Part shown: in pieces, positions 27,345 to 38,032 of the stretch
Layout: each line of letters begins with the position of its first letter
Position numbering within the stretch: the stretch's first letter is position 1
Assembly (NCBI RefSeq): GCF_002024165.1
Contig: NZ_MWQN01000001.1
Span: 3,699,365 to 3,763,364, forward strand
Origin: Embleya scabrispora
Lineage (GTDB): Bacteria; Actinomycetota; Actinomycetes; Streptomycetales; Streptomycetaceae
DNA length: 64,000 nt
Direction: 5' to 3'
Made by a program: the position numbers and the translations under genes
Notes under the pieces: generated by a model
The model's input: the letters and a program-made list of their open reading frames with translations, nothing else
Told to the model about the DNA's origin: nothing
Databases searched by the model: none

Positions 27345-27393
27345 TGTCGCATTTCCGGGCGCGTCACCCGTTCGTACGCATAGGGTCGGCCGC

Positions 27394-28026
27394 ATGGAAG
27401 CAGCAGCCCCCGATCTCCGGATCTGCGTCGCCGGCGACTCGTTCGTACAAGGTGTCGGCGACCTCTCCGGCGGCGGATGGGTCGGCCGCCTCGCGGCCGA
27501 GTCCCGTCGCCGCGGCCGGCAGGTGACCGCGTACAACCTGGGCGTGCGGTACGAGACCTCGGCCGACGTCGCCGAGCGCTGGTACGGCGAGGCCGTACCG
27601 AGGATGCGGCACGCCGACGGTACCGGCATGGTCTTCGCGTTCGGCGTCAACGACGTGCGGATCGACAACGGCCGCCCTCGGGTCGCGCACGCCGACAGCG
27701 TCGCCAACCTCGACGCGATACTGGACACCGCGACCGGCGCCCGCTGGACCTGCCTGGTGGTCGGCGCGCCGCCCGTCCCCGGCGAGCCGGACTCCGGCGA
27801 GGCCGCGCTCGCGCTGGAGGACGCGTACGCCAAGACCTGCGCCGCGCGGGGCATCCCGTTCGTGCCGATACAGCGTGCGCTGCGCGAGGACCCGCAGTGG
27901 TGGGCCGCCATCGAGGCGTACGGCGACGGGGCGCACTGCGACGCCGTGGGCTACGCCAAACTCGCCGCGCTGATCGCCGACGGCGGCTGGTGGGACTGGT
28001 TGGACTCGCTGGCCCCGGGGCGCTGA
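27394..28026 (+). CDS. SGNH/GDSL-family hydrolase
   Basis: A 210-residue esterase-type protein. Block I carries the nucleophile in VAGDSFVQGVG, the oxyanion Gly in NLGVRYETS, the Asn in FGVNDVR and the catalytic Asp-His in DGAHCDAVGY. No signal peptide is visible, so it is probably cytoplasmic, unlike secreted GDSL lipases. TAGGGT at 27381-27386 lies seven bases before the ATG, a leaderless-type arrangement. The substrate is unknown; it is convergent with the M23 peptidase gene. Confidence 0.85.
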   Translation: MEAAAPDLRICVAGDSFVQGVGDLSGGGWVGRLAAESRRRGRQVTAYNLGVRYETSADVAERWYGEAVPRMRHADGTGMVFAFGVNDVRIDNGRPRVAHADSVANLDAILDTATGARWTCLVVGAPPVPGEPDSGEAALALEDAYAKTCAARGIPFVPIQRALREDPQWWAAIEAYGDGAHCDAVGYAKLAALIADGGWWDWLDSLAPGR

Positions 28027-28060
28027 GCGCGGCGGCCGACCCGCCGCGCCCGTCGCCCGG

Positions 28061-28704
28061 TCAGGGCTTGACGCCCCGGCCGGTCAGCCACGTGTTCGGG
28101 TCCACGGCCGAGCCGCCGCCGGGGTGCACCTCGAAGTGCAGGTGCGGGCCGGTCGAGTTGCCGGTCGTGCCCACGTAGCCGATCACCTCGCCGGCGGCCG
28201 CCGGGCCGGAGGTCTTGGCGAACCGCGACTGGTGGCAAGACCAGGTCCGGGTGCCGTCGGGGTGGGTGGGCACGATGCGGTTGCCGAAGGCGCCGGCCGA
28301 GCCGGCGGAGGTTACCGTCCCGGCCGCGGCGGCGCGGATCGGGGTGCCCGAGGGGGCGGCGAAGTCCAGGCCGGTGTGCGTGTGCGCCCAGCGTGCGCCG
28401 CTGTTGCCGAAGCGGCCGGTCAGCGTGTAGCCCGAGGTCGGCAGGACCCACCCCGAGGCGGCCCGCTCCGCGTCCGCCCGCGCCGCCGCGCCGTCTCCGG
28501 ATCCGCGCTCGCCGCATCGGCCGCCCGCTGCCCGGTCGAGTCCGTCCCCGTGCCCTGGACGCCGACGGTGACCGACACGGCCGACAGGGCGAGGCCGGAG
28601 ACCACGACGACCGCCCGCCCCGGACGCGTGCCGCGCAGCCGGGCACGACGGTCGACGGGCGTGACGGGGACTTCGGTGGGCGGGGCTGTGGGGGAGTGCG
28701 GCAC
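28061..28704 (-). pseudogene. Secreted M23 (LytM) metallopeptidase, apparent -1 frameshift
   Basis: The C-terminal half is a clear M23 endopeptidase domain: HTHTGLDFAAPSGTPI (metal ligands H and D), the central NRIVPTHPDG region and GPHLHFEVHPGG (HxH). That frame has no sensible start. The N-terminal part reads in another frame from GTG 28704: a basic start, a hydrophobic signal or anchor (AVVVVSGLALSAVSVTVGV) and TDSTGQRAADAASADPETA, then wanders and stops at 28420. Adding one base near 28478-28497, in a CCG-repeat stretch, joins them into about 214 residues. A cell-wall-hydrolysing exoprotein is expected if the gene is intact. It is divergent from a BlaI-like regulator. Confidence 0.8.
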
Positions 28705-28766
28705 GAATACCTCGGGATGTCGACGACGAGGCCGACATCAGTGGTAATAATCCGCCGCATATCCAC

Positions 28767-28806
28767 CTAGTAGTAACGGAGCGGACACTACGCTCTCGCG
28801 TACTAG
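28767..28806. promoter_or_regulatory. CTAGTA...TACTAG dyad between M23 and BlaI-like genes
   Basis: CTAGTA (28767-28772) and TACTAG (28801-28806) are perfect inverted copies; inside, GTAGT (28770-28774) and ACTAC (28787-28791) form a second pair. BlaI/MecI repressors bind TACTA-containing dyads, and a BlaI-like gene starts just downstream, so autoregulation of this divergent region is plausible. Confidence 0.4.
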
Positions 28807-28929
28807 TGGCAATCCACACCCGCGTCGACCGACGCCCCCCGACCCGCCGGGGCCGAGCCCCCGGTTCGAAGTCGGTCGATCCCGGACGAAACTCCGCTAC
28901 GACGCCGCATAGGAGATATCGCGGCAGGC

Positions 28930-29329
28930 GTGACGCAGTTCACGGCACGAGAAGGTTTCCCGAGGGGCCGGACAAAAACCGACCAGGCGAACTCGAAGCC
29001 CAGGTGATGCTCCGGATTTGGCGGCGCAACAGCCCCGCGTCGGTGCGCGAGGTGCAGGAGGCGCTGCTGCCCGATCGAGAACTCGCATATACGACCGTGA
29101 TGACCGTGCTCGACAAGTTGTTCCGCAAGGGCCTGCCGCGCCGCCGGTTGGCCGGCAGGGCCTATCTCTACGAAGCGGTGCACTCGCGCGACGCCCATAC
29201 CGCCGAGTTGATGCGCGCCGACTGGATCTCCGGCGGGAGTCGAGCGGGCGCCTGGTGCACTTCGTCGAGGGCATGACGCCCGAACAGATCGGTGCGTTGC
29301 GCGACGCACTGCGTGTCGCGCTGCCGTGA
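28930..29329 (+). pseudogene. BlaI/MecI/CopY-family transcriptional regulator, apparent frameshifts
   Basis: The winged-helix core is clear: PGELEAQVMLRIWRRN, SVREVQEALL, LAYTTVMTVLDKLFRKG and GRAYLYEAV. In the main frame it ends after ELMRADWISGGSRAG at 29276, while the expected C-terminal dimer helix (LVHFVEGMTPEQIGALRDALRVAL) continues in another frame to 29329. One extra G in the GGG run at about 29235-29237 rejoins them. The main frame also has no start codon between 28806 and the core. One extra G in the G4 run at 28964-28967 would connect it to GTG 28930. With both corrections the product is 133 residues, normal for BlaI. It would repress its own and perhaps the divergent peptidase promoter. 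Confidence 0.72.
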
Positions 29330-29505
29330 GCCGATTCGCGCGAGCCTCGGCACTTCCCTGGGCTGATCGAGGGCCTTTTGCTTCGTTCGGCGCAATCCGC
29401 AGCGTCTTCGAGGCGCAACTCTGCGTAATCATATTAATGATCTAGGTAAGAAAAGCGGACTTCCGCGCAGTGGGACGGAAGCAGTGGAACGGAAAGTGGG
29501 CCGAC

Positions 29506-30405
29506 ATGATGCGAGCGAAAACCCGAGCGGGACGTGCCCTCGCGGCGGTCGCCATCGGGGCGACCGTCGCGGTGGGCGCGAACACGGCCGCGGTCGGTAC
29601 GGCGGCCGCGACCCCCGCGCCGCGATACCGGCCGCATCCCGTCGCGCCCGCCCACGCCGGCGACTCCTCCGCCGATTCCTACGAGACCTGGTACACGAGT
29701 TCGACCAAGACTTGGTCGGGAGGTTCCTACACGGGCCCCAACGGCTGGACATGGTGGTCCTCCACACGCGATTTCGCCCCCTCGGTCCGAACCGCCCTCG
29801 ACGACGCCATGGCCGACCTGCGGGCCCGGCTCGACGGCCTGCGGGCGACACTCGCCCTACCGCTCCAGGGCTCGCTCACCGATCCGATGAGCCGGTTTAC
29901 GGGCTCGCCGAGCGTGGCGCCGGAGTCCACCCGATCGCCGCTGCCGATCCTCCCGGCCGAGCCGCCCGTCCCACCGTCGTCGCCGATCGACCCCACCGCG
30001 CCGCCGAAACTCGAACTGCGCCGCGCGGCCGACCCGGCGCAGGCCAAGCCCGGCGACCGGATCACCCACACGGTGACCGTGCGAAACGACGGCGGCACCG
30101 AGGCGAACTCGGCGATCGTGCGCAACTCGTTGCCGGCGGGCGTGAAATCGGTCGAATCCAAGCCCTCGCAGGGTGAATTCGACAGCGCCACCGGAGTGTG
30201 GAAGACCGGTCGGATCAAGCCCGGCGCCGAGGTTTCGCTGATTCTCGTGCTCACCGTGCCGGAAGGCGCGGCCGGATCCGAGATGACCGCGAGGTCGAGT
30301 TTCGTCAGCGCGCCCGGTGCCGAGCCGGTGATCCGCAACGCGTGTACCGACGACGCCACGGCGGCCTGTGCGAGCACGCGCGTGGCCGATTCCCGGACAC
30401 GGTAA
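29506..30405 (+). CDS. Secreted protein with DUF11/CARDB-like repeat domain
   Basis: A 299-residue exported protein. A twin-basic N-terminus and hydrophobic core (ALAAVAIGATVAVGANTAAVG) end in a likely signal-peptidase site near AAATPA. A W/Y/S-rich segment (YETWYTSSTKTWSGGSYTGPNGWTWW) follows, then a Pro-rich spacer and a C-terminal beta-sandwich of the DUF11 type (AKPGDRITHTVTVRNDGGTEANSAIV, LPAGVKSV). Two cysteines near the C-terminus could form a disulphide. ATG 29506 with ggaaag upstream is preferred over GTG 29470. The function is unknown; such domains occur in surface and cell-wall proteins. Confidence 0.75.
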   Translation: MMRAKTRAGRALAAVAIGATVAVGANTAAVGTAAATPAPRYRPHPVAPAHAGDSSADSYETWYTSSTKTWSGGSYTGPNGWTWWSSTRDFAPSVRTALDDAMADLRARLDGLRATLALPLQGSLTDPMSRFTGSPSVAPESTRSPLPILPAEPPVPPSSPIDPTAPPKLELRRAADPAQAKPGDRITHTVTVRNDGGTEANSAIVRNSLPAGVKSVESKPSQGEFDSATGVWKTGRIKPGAEVSLILVLTVPEGAAGSEMTARSSFVSAPGAEPVIRNACTDDATAACASTRVADSRTR

Positions 30406-30669
30406 TGGTCGGGGAAATCCGGCCATATCCGGCCTGATCACTCCACAAGGGCACGGTTCGGAAGCCGGGGCTATCGGCCCCGGATGTCGGGTCGGATGTT
30501 GTCGGCGCCGGATCTCGGCACCGCATGTATGAAGAACGCGTGGCCCGGGGGCGGGAAACCCCGCCCGGGCCTTCGCGTGTCCATCCGGGTGTTTCCCCGG
30601 CACCGGGGCGGCTCGGTGGTAAACCGGGCGGAGCGGCGATGCCTATCGTGATCGCGATAGCGTCAGCCC

Positions 30670-31179
30670 ATGGAAGTGACGATCCGACGTGCCAGAACGT
30701 CCGATGTGCGGGCCATTCGGCGCCTTGTGGATGGGTACGTGGGGCTACGCATCCTTCTCGACAAACCCACGGTCACCCTCTTCGAAGACGTGCAGGAGTT
30801 TTGGGTCGCCGAGCGGGACGACGACAGCGAGGTGGTCGCCTGCGGAGCCCTGCACGTGATGTGGGAAGACCTCGCCGAGGTGCGCACTCTCGCGGTGGAT
30901 CCGGTGTGCACCGGCCACGGGGTGGGCCACCTCTTGCTCAGCAAACTTCTGGAGACCGCGCGTTGGCTCGGCGTTCGACGGATATTCTGCTTGACCTTCG
31001 AGGTCGACTTCTTCGCGAAGCACGGCTTCGTCGAGATCGAGGAGACACCGATCGACGGCGATGTCTACAGTGAACTGATGCGTTCGTACGACGAGGGCGT
31101 CGCCGAGTTTCTGGATCTGGAACGCGTCAAACCCAACACCCTTGGCAACACGCGGATGCTGCTCCATCTCTGGCAGTGA
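30670..31179 (+). CDS. Amino-acid (glutamate) N-acetyltransferase, ArgA-like GNAT
   Basis: A 169-residue single-domain GNAT protein. The acetyl-CoA loop is in RTLAVDPVCTGHGVGHLLLSKLL, and the C-terminal block (FFAKHGFVEIEETPI, RVKPNTLGNTRMLLHL) is typical of the actinobacterial ArgA family related to mycobacterial Rv2747, which acetylates glutamate for arginine synthesis. Where most members have QGRGIG the motif here reads CTGHGVG. TAGCGT at 30658-30663 lies six bases before the ATG, so a leaderless mRNA is likely. It sits 233 bp before lsr2, alone. Confidence 0.82.
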   Translation: MEVTIRRARTSDVRAIRRLVDGYVGLRILLDKPTVTLFEDVQEFWVAERDDDSEVVACGALHVMWEDLAEVRTLAVDPVCTGHGVGHLLLSKLLETARWLGVRRIFCLTFEVDFFAKHGFVEIEETPIDGDVYSELMRSYDEGVAEFLDLERVKPNTLGNTRMLLHLWQ

Positions 31180-31412
31180 TCTCGATCCGCGTAGACCGGA
31201 CGAGTGTGGCGGAGATCGCGCGACCGGTGCCGGCCGACCCCTTGACGCTTCTTGCCCGCGACGGTGTGGTGTGCGGTGAAGTCGTGACCACAAACCCGGT
31301 AACGTATTGCCGACTCGATGGGGTTCCGCGTCCGTGGGTTTGTTTTTTCCCGCAGAAAGCGGTTTCCTTTTCTTGAGCTCGTTGTGAACCCTCCCGATGA
31401 AAGGGAATCCTG

Positions 31413-31754
31413 GTGGCACAGAAGGTCCAGATTCTTCTCGTTGACGACCTCGACGGCGGCAAGGCCGATGAGACGGTGACGTTCGCGCTCGACGGTGTCT
31501 CCTACGAGATCGACCTGAGCGCCACGCACGCAGAGCAGCTTCGCGCGGCGCTGACGGCCTACGTCGACGCCGGCCGCAAGACCGGTGGCCGGGTCGCCGC
31601 CCGTCGCGGCGTTCGCCAGGTGGTCAAGGGCGGTGCCGCCTCGGGCGACACCGCCAAGATCCGCGCCTGGGCCAAGGAGAACGGCTACGACGTGAGTGAG
31701 CGCGGTCGTGTGCCGGGCAACATCCGCGACGCCTACGAGAAGGCCCACGCCTGA
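31413..31754 (+). CDS. lsr2: Lsr2 nucleoid-associated protein
   Basis: A 113-residue H-NS-like protein that binds the minor groove of AT-rich DNA, bridges it and silences horizontally acquired and specialised-metabolite genes in actinomycetes. The N-terminal dimerisation domain (QKVQILLVDDLDGGKADETVTFALDG) and the C-terminal DNA-binding domain (IRAWAKENGYDVSERGRVPGNIRDAYEKAH) with the Arg-Gly-Arg hook are intact. GTG 31413 follows a purine-rich leader. The upstream 233-bp gap is relatively AT-rich and could be self-regulated. A perfect palindrome follows at 31771. Confidence 0.97.
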   Translation: MAQKVQILLVDDLDGGKADETVTFALDGVSYEIDLSATHAEQLRAALTAYVDAGRKTGGRVAARRGVRQVVKGGAASGDTAKIRAWAKENGYDVSERGRVPGNIRDAYEKAHA

Positions 31755-31770
31755 TCGCCGACGCCGTCGA

Positions 31771-31818
31771 CGAGCGGTGCCCTCCCCCGGTACGTACCGG
31801 GGGAGGGCACCGCTCGTG
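31771..31818. terminator. Perfect 48-bp palindrome between convergent lsr2 and prim-pol-like genes
   Basis: The two 24-base halves (31771-31794 and 31795-31818) are exact reverse complements with no spacer, meeting at GTAC/GTAC. It starts 17 bases after the lsr2 stop and ends 19 bases before the end of the convergent gene. It would terminate transcripts on both strands. Confidence 0.85.
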
Positions 31819-31836
31819 TCGTTGTACGCCCGGCTG

Positions 31837-32550
31837 TCAGGCGGCGCCGGGACGGTGGAGCGTCAGCAGCCTCGGCTCGCGCACCCGCGGCCGTGGAAAC
31901 AGCCGTACGTGCTGGCAGGCGTGCGCCAGCGTGCCGATCAGCCGGGTGACGTCGGGGAAGCGCACGTCCACGTGCAAAAGCGCGGCGGACGCCGCGAGGG
32001 CGTCTACCGGGGGCATCCGGCCGGGGTCGACCGGGGGCCGCACCCAGCGTGCGTGCTCCCACGACCGGGGCCAGGGCGAGCGCCACGTGGCCGGCCACGG
32101 GGACGGCGCGGCCACCGTGTCGCCCTCGCCGTACGCGCGCAGGTCCAGGTCCAGATCGGCCCAGTCCAGCCAGTCCAGGAGCGCGGGCAGGTCGCCCGCC
32201 ACGCCGGGGGCGACGAAGAACTGCGTGCGACCGGTGCCGGTCGCCGCCACCGGCCCGACCGGCAGCCCCTGGCGTTCGACCCGGTCCAGCGCCCATGCCC
32301 CGGCCGCGCCGGGTACGTCCAGGACGTCGAACCGCACGCCCGCGGCCAGCCGCACGGCGGCCCGCGGCGCGTTTGCCCAATACGCCGAGAGCAGCCGCGG
32401 ATCGGTGGTCGCGGCCGTGACCGGGTCCGCCCGCTCGACCGTCCCGGGAGCCGCGGGCCAGCCCAGGGCCCGCGCATACCACAGGGCCTCGTCCAGCGGA
32501 CCGGGTACGACGGGCGTCGAACGGGACGCGAAAACAAGCGTGGCTGCCAT
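31837..32550 (-). CDS. Bifunctional DNA primase/polymerase-like (prim-pol N-terminal domain) protein
   Basis: A 237-residue protein whose first half has the prim-pol arrangement: DEALWYARALGWPAAPG, TTDPRLLSAYWANAP, and FDVLDVPGAAGAWALDRVE, where the aspartates could be catalytic. The stretch TGRTQFFVAPG follows. The second half is a W-rich segment (WRSPWPRSWEHARWVRPP) and a short helical end. It lacks a helicase domain and is shorter than mobile-element primases. A gene of this type next to lsr2 and clpC appears to be a Streptomyces-conserved neighbour. Its role in replication or repair is unknown, and loss of activity is possible. Confidence 0.55.
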   Translation of the reverse strand: MAATLVFASRSTPVVPGPLDEALWYARALGWPAAPGTVERADPVTAATTDPRLLSAYWANAPRAAVRLAAGVRFDVLDVPGAAGAWALDRVERQGLPVGPVAATGTGRTQFFVAPGVAGDLPALLDWLDWADLDLDLRAYGEGDTVAAPSPWPATWRSPWPRSWEHARWVRPPVDPGRMPPVDALAASAALLHVDVRFPDVTRLIGTLAHACQHVRLFPRPRVREPRLLTLHRPGAA

Positions 32551-33028
32551 ACCGTGTTCAACTCCGGGACGACGGCGAGGTTACGAAAGGTGATATGCCA
32601 ACCGCGATGAGTGACATGGTGCGAGGGCTCGCCGCGCGGCGCCGCCCCCGGCGCCGGCACGGTCGCGTACGCACCGGTCGTGACCTGCCGGTATACAGCA
32701 GGTGTCGTCCGGGGTATGACCCGAACATGGAGGGGAGACGGGGAAGCGCAGGCGATGACGGCGGCCGGATCCGGTGCGATCGGCGGCGAAACCGGCGATC
32801 GAAAATGCCGCGTTCGCTTCTGGCGTACTCGGAATCGGCCTCAGTACGTGGCCGGCGGGAACATCGTCTCGCACCATCGGGTTTGACTAGTTGTCCAAGG
32901 CGGTCCGCAACACGTGGGTCGCCCGTCTTCACGGACGAATCGAGCGGTCCTGCGTGCAGGACTAGCATGCGGAAGGACAGGGAGGGGACCGTCCCCGATC
33001 TGCACGACCGCTCTGAGGAGCGATAACG
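32551..33028. other. 478-bp divergent regulatory region between prim-pol-like gene and clpC
   Basis: No gene is supported here; the open frames are basic and shadow-like. It holds the ClgR-like site at 32812-32825 and the clpC leader with a good ribosome site (gaggag) before 33029. Confidence 0.6.
32812..32825 (+). promoter_or_regulatory. ClgR-like operator upstream of clpC
   Basis: GTTCGCttctgGCG matches the CGC-N5-GCG core with the GTTCGC half described for ClgR, the actinobacterial activator of clp and lon protease genes. It lies about 205 bp before the clpC ATG. One interior position (C instead of A) departs from the corynebacterial consensus. Confidence 0.5.
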
Positions 33029-35551
<2,523 letters not shown>

Positions 35552-35582
35552 TCGCCGGCGCGAGCCGACGCGAGGTGTGACG

Positions 35583-35624
35583 AAGGGGCCGCCCCCGGGA
35601 TGCGAATCCCGGGGGCGGCCCCTT
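35583..35624. terminator. Terminator hairpin between clpC and MMPL gene
   Basis: A perfect 19-bp stem pairs 35583-35601 with 35606-35624 around the loop gcga. It lies 31 bases after the clpC stop, in the gap to the convergent MMPL gene, and could stop both transcripts. Confidence 0.85.
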
Positions 35625-35707
35625 GTGGTGTGCCGCACCCTCCCCCGCGTGACAGGGTGCGGCGGTACGTGAGCGAGACTGGCGGCCGCTGCGGCGACCG
35701 GCACGGG

Positions 35708-37894
35708 TCAGCGCACGACGCCCGGCGCGTCCGTGTGGCTCTCCGCGCCCGCCCGGGCGTCCGGCGCCGTGCCGGATCCCGGGGCCGACTCGTGCAGGCC
35801 CACCCGCGCGTGCAGCCTGCGCAGCACCGGCGGGGCGTACCACGCGTGCCGGCCGAGCAGGCGCATCGCGGCGGGCACCAGCACGCCCCGGACCAGCGTG
35901 GCGTCCAGGAGGATCGCCAGCGCCGCGCCGAAGCCGAACAGTTGCAGGAAGCTCACCGTGCTGGTCAAAAACGCCACGAAGGTCACCGCGAGCAGCGCCG
36001 CGGCCGTGGTGACGATGCGACCGGTGCGACCCAGACCCTGCCGGACCGCGTCCGCGTCGGACGCGCCCGCGTCGTGCAGCTCCTTGATCCGGCTGGTCAC
36101 GAACACCTCGTAGTCCATGGACAGCGCGAACGCGATGCAGAACAGCAGCACCGTCATCGAGGTGTCCATCGGCAGCGGGGTGAAGCCGAGCAGGCCGGAC
36201 AGGTGCCCGTCCTGGAAGACCCACACGGTGATGCCGACCGCGGCCGTGATGCTGAGCCCGTTCAGGAGCAGTGCCCGCAGCGGTTGCAGGATGCTCCCGG
36301 TGAACAGGAACAGCAGGACGAAGGTGCTCAGCACGATCAGCCCGAAGGCGAGCGGCAGGCGGTCGCCGATGGAGGCCTTGGTGTCGACCAGGCGGGCGTC
36401 GGTGCCGCCGACCAACGCCTCGGTGGCGCTCGGGGCGGGCACCGCGCGCACGTCGTGGACCAGGTCCTGTGCGGCGTCCGACTTGGCGGGCAGCGTGGTG
36501 ATCACCGAGATCAGCCGCGCGTTCGGGCGGATCCGGTCGGGGCCGGCGGTGTCCACCCGGGTCACCCCGGGCAGGGCGGCGAGTCGACCGGCGTAGGCGT
36601 CCACCGGGGCCTGGGCACCGGCGCCGAGCAGGACCACGTCGAGCGAGCGGGTGTCGTCGAGGCTGTAGTCCGCGCGCAGCGTGTCGCCGACCTGGCGGGC
36701 CTGGGTGCTGGTCGGCAGGACCCGCTCGTCGGGCGTGCCGAAGGTGACCCCGAGCAGCGGCGAGGCGGCGAGCAGCAGCACCGCGACCACGGGCAGCGCG
36801 GTCAGCACGGGCCGGCGGGTGACGAAGCCGGCGAGTCGGGACCAGATCGGCGCCTCGGCGCCCTGGACCCCCTTGATGCCGCGGATGCGCATCGACTCCA
36901 CGCGCGGGCCGAGCACGGTCAGCAGGGCCGGGGCGACGATCAGCGCGGCGAGCGCGGAGATGACCACCACGCCGATGCCCGCGTAGGCGAACGAGCGCAG
37001 GAAGTATTGCGGGAAGACCAGCAGCACGGCGAGCGCGGCGGCCACCGTCGCGGCGGAGAAGACGATCGTGCGCCCGGCGGTGCGCACGGTGCCCACCACC
37101 GCGTCGTGCAGGTCGTGCCCGGCGTGCAGCAGTTCGCGGTGTCGGGCCACGATCAGCAGCGCGTAGTCGATGGCCAGCCCCAGGCCCAGGGCCGTGGTGA
37201 GGTTGATCGAGAAGATCGACACGTCGGTGAGGCTGCCGAGGACGAACAGTTCGGCGAACGTGCCCATGATCGCGACGAAGCCGATCACCAGCGGCACCAA
37301 GGCCGCGATCAGGCTGCCGAACGCGAGCACGAGCAGCAGCAGGGTCAGCGGTACGGCGATCGACTCGGCGATCGCGAGGCTGGTGCCGACCTGGCCGTTG
37401 ACCGCCGGGCCGATCGCGGCGTCCCCGCCGATCCGGACCCGCAGCGGGCTGTCGGCGGGCAGGCGGGCGCTCTCGGGAAGTTCGGCGATGTCGTCCTCGG
37501 CCGAGTGGGCGACGAGCAGCGCGCCGCGTCCGCCGTCGGCCTCGAGGCCGGGCGCGTTGGTGGTCCAGTAGGAGGCCACCTGGTCGAAGCCCGGCGCGGC
37601 GGCGAGGGCGGCGGTGAGCCGCCGTCCGGCGTCCGCGACGGCGGGGGTGTCCACGCCGGAGCCGTCCTTGGCCCGGACCTCGATCACCAGATTCGGGCGA
37701 CCGCCGAACGTGTCCTCGATCTCGTCCCGGGCCCGGCTGGAGGCCGAATTCGGCGCGTCGAACCCGCCGGACTTCAGCTTGCCGAAGGCCCCGAAACCCA
37801 CCCCGGCCGAGACGAGCAACACCAGTGTGGCGACCACGAGCACGGCGCGCGCTCGGCGGAAGACGAGGTCCCCTAGTCGTTCGAGCATGATCAT
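35708..37894 (-). CDS. MMPL-family (RND) membrane exporter
   Basis: A 728-residue transporter with about 12 helices in two repeats: one helix, an extracytoplasmic domain, then five more helices, repeated. Charged motifs DYALLIVARHRELL (first half) and DYEVFVTSRIKELH (second half) carry the Asp-Tyr pair used for proton relay in MmpL3-type proteins. ATG 37894 has ggaagg upstream; the longer frame begins antisense to the TetR promoter. The divergent TetR gene at 38033 probably represses it. Cargo may be a lipid, siderophore or drug. Confidence 0.92.
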   Translation of the reverse strand: MIMLERLGDLVFRRARAVLVVATLVLLVSAGVGFGAFGKLKSGGFDAPNSASSRARDEIEDTFGGRPNLVIEVRAKDGSGVDTPAVADAGRRLTAALAAAPGFDQVASYWTTNAPGLEADGGRGALLVAHSAEDDIAELPESARLPADSPLRVRIGGDAAIGPAVNGQVGTSLAIAESIAVPLTLLLLVLAFGSLIAALVPLVIGFVAIMGTFAELFVLGSLTDVSIFSINLTTALGLGLAIDYALLIVARHRELLHAGHDLHDAVVGTVRTAGRTIVFSAATVAAALAVLLVFPQYFLRSFAYAGIGVVVISALAALIVAPALLTVLGPRVESMRIRGIKGVQGAEAPIWSRLAGFVTRRPVLTALPVVAVLLLAASPLLGVTFGTPDERVLPTSTQARQVGDTLRADYSLDDTRSLDVVLLGAGAQAPVDAYAGRLAALPGVTRVDTAGPDRIRPNARLISVITTLPAKSDAAQDLVHDVRAVPAPSATEALVGGTDARLVDTKASIGDRLPLAFGLIVLSTFVLLFLFTGSILQPLRALLLNGLSITAAVGITVWVFQDGHLSGLLGFTPLPMDTSMTVLLFCIAFALSMDYEVFVTSRIKELHDAGASDADAVRQGLGRTGRIVTTAAALLAVTFVAFLTSTVSFLQLFGFGAALAILLDATLVRGVLVPAAMRLLGRHAWYAPPVLRRLHARVGLHESAPGSGTAPDARAGAESHTDAPGVVR

Positions 37895-37945
37895 CGACCT
37901 TCCATGCGAGCCGTGGGGAACGGACGGTGCGGAGTCCGGCGAGCC

Positions 37946-38009
37946 ATGTTGACGCCGATAACAATGTTGGCATTGATAACTTGGCACCGAATGTGCGCGG
38001 TGTCAACAT
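37946..38009. promoter_or_regulatory. Inverted repeats in the MMPL/TetR intergenic region
   Basis: ATGTTGAC (37946-37953) and GTCAACAT (38002-38009) are perfect inverted copies. Between them CAATGttggCATTG (37962-37975) is another dyad and GATAAC occurs twice. This AT-rich patch stands out in the GC-rich surroundings and probably binds the TetR product. Confidence 0.55.
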
Positions 38010-38032
38010 GGGGCTGGATCGAACGGAGAACC

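Noticed and set aside
31176-31376. 66-residue open frame between the ArgA-like gene and lsr2
   Set aside because: No ribosome site, no recognisable family; the region fits better as the lsr2 promoter region.
32595-33026. Arg-rich open frame upstream of clpC
   Set aside because: It covers the clpC regulatory region, has no ribosome site and shows no domain.
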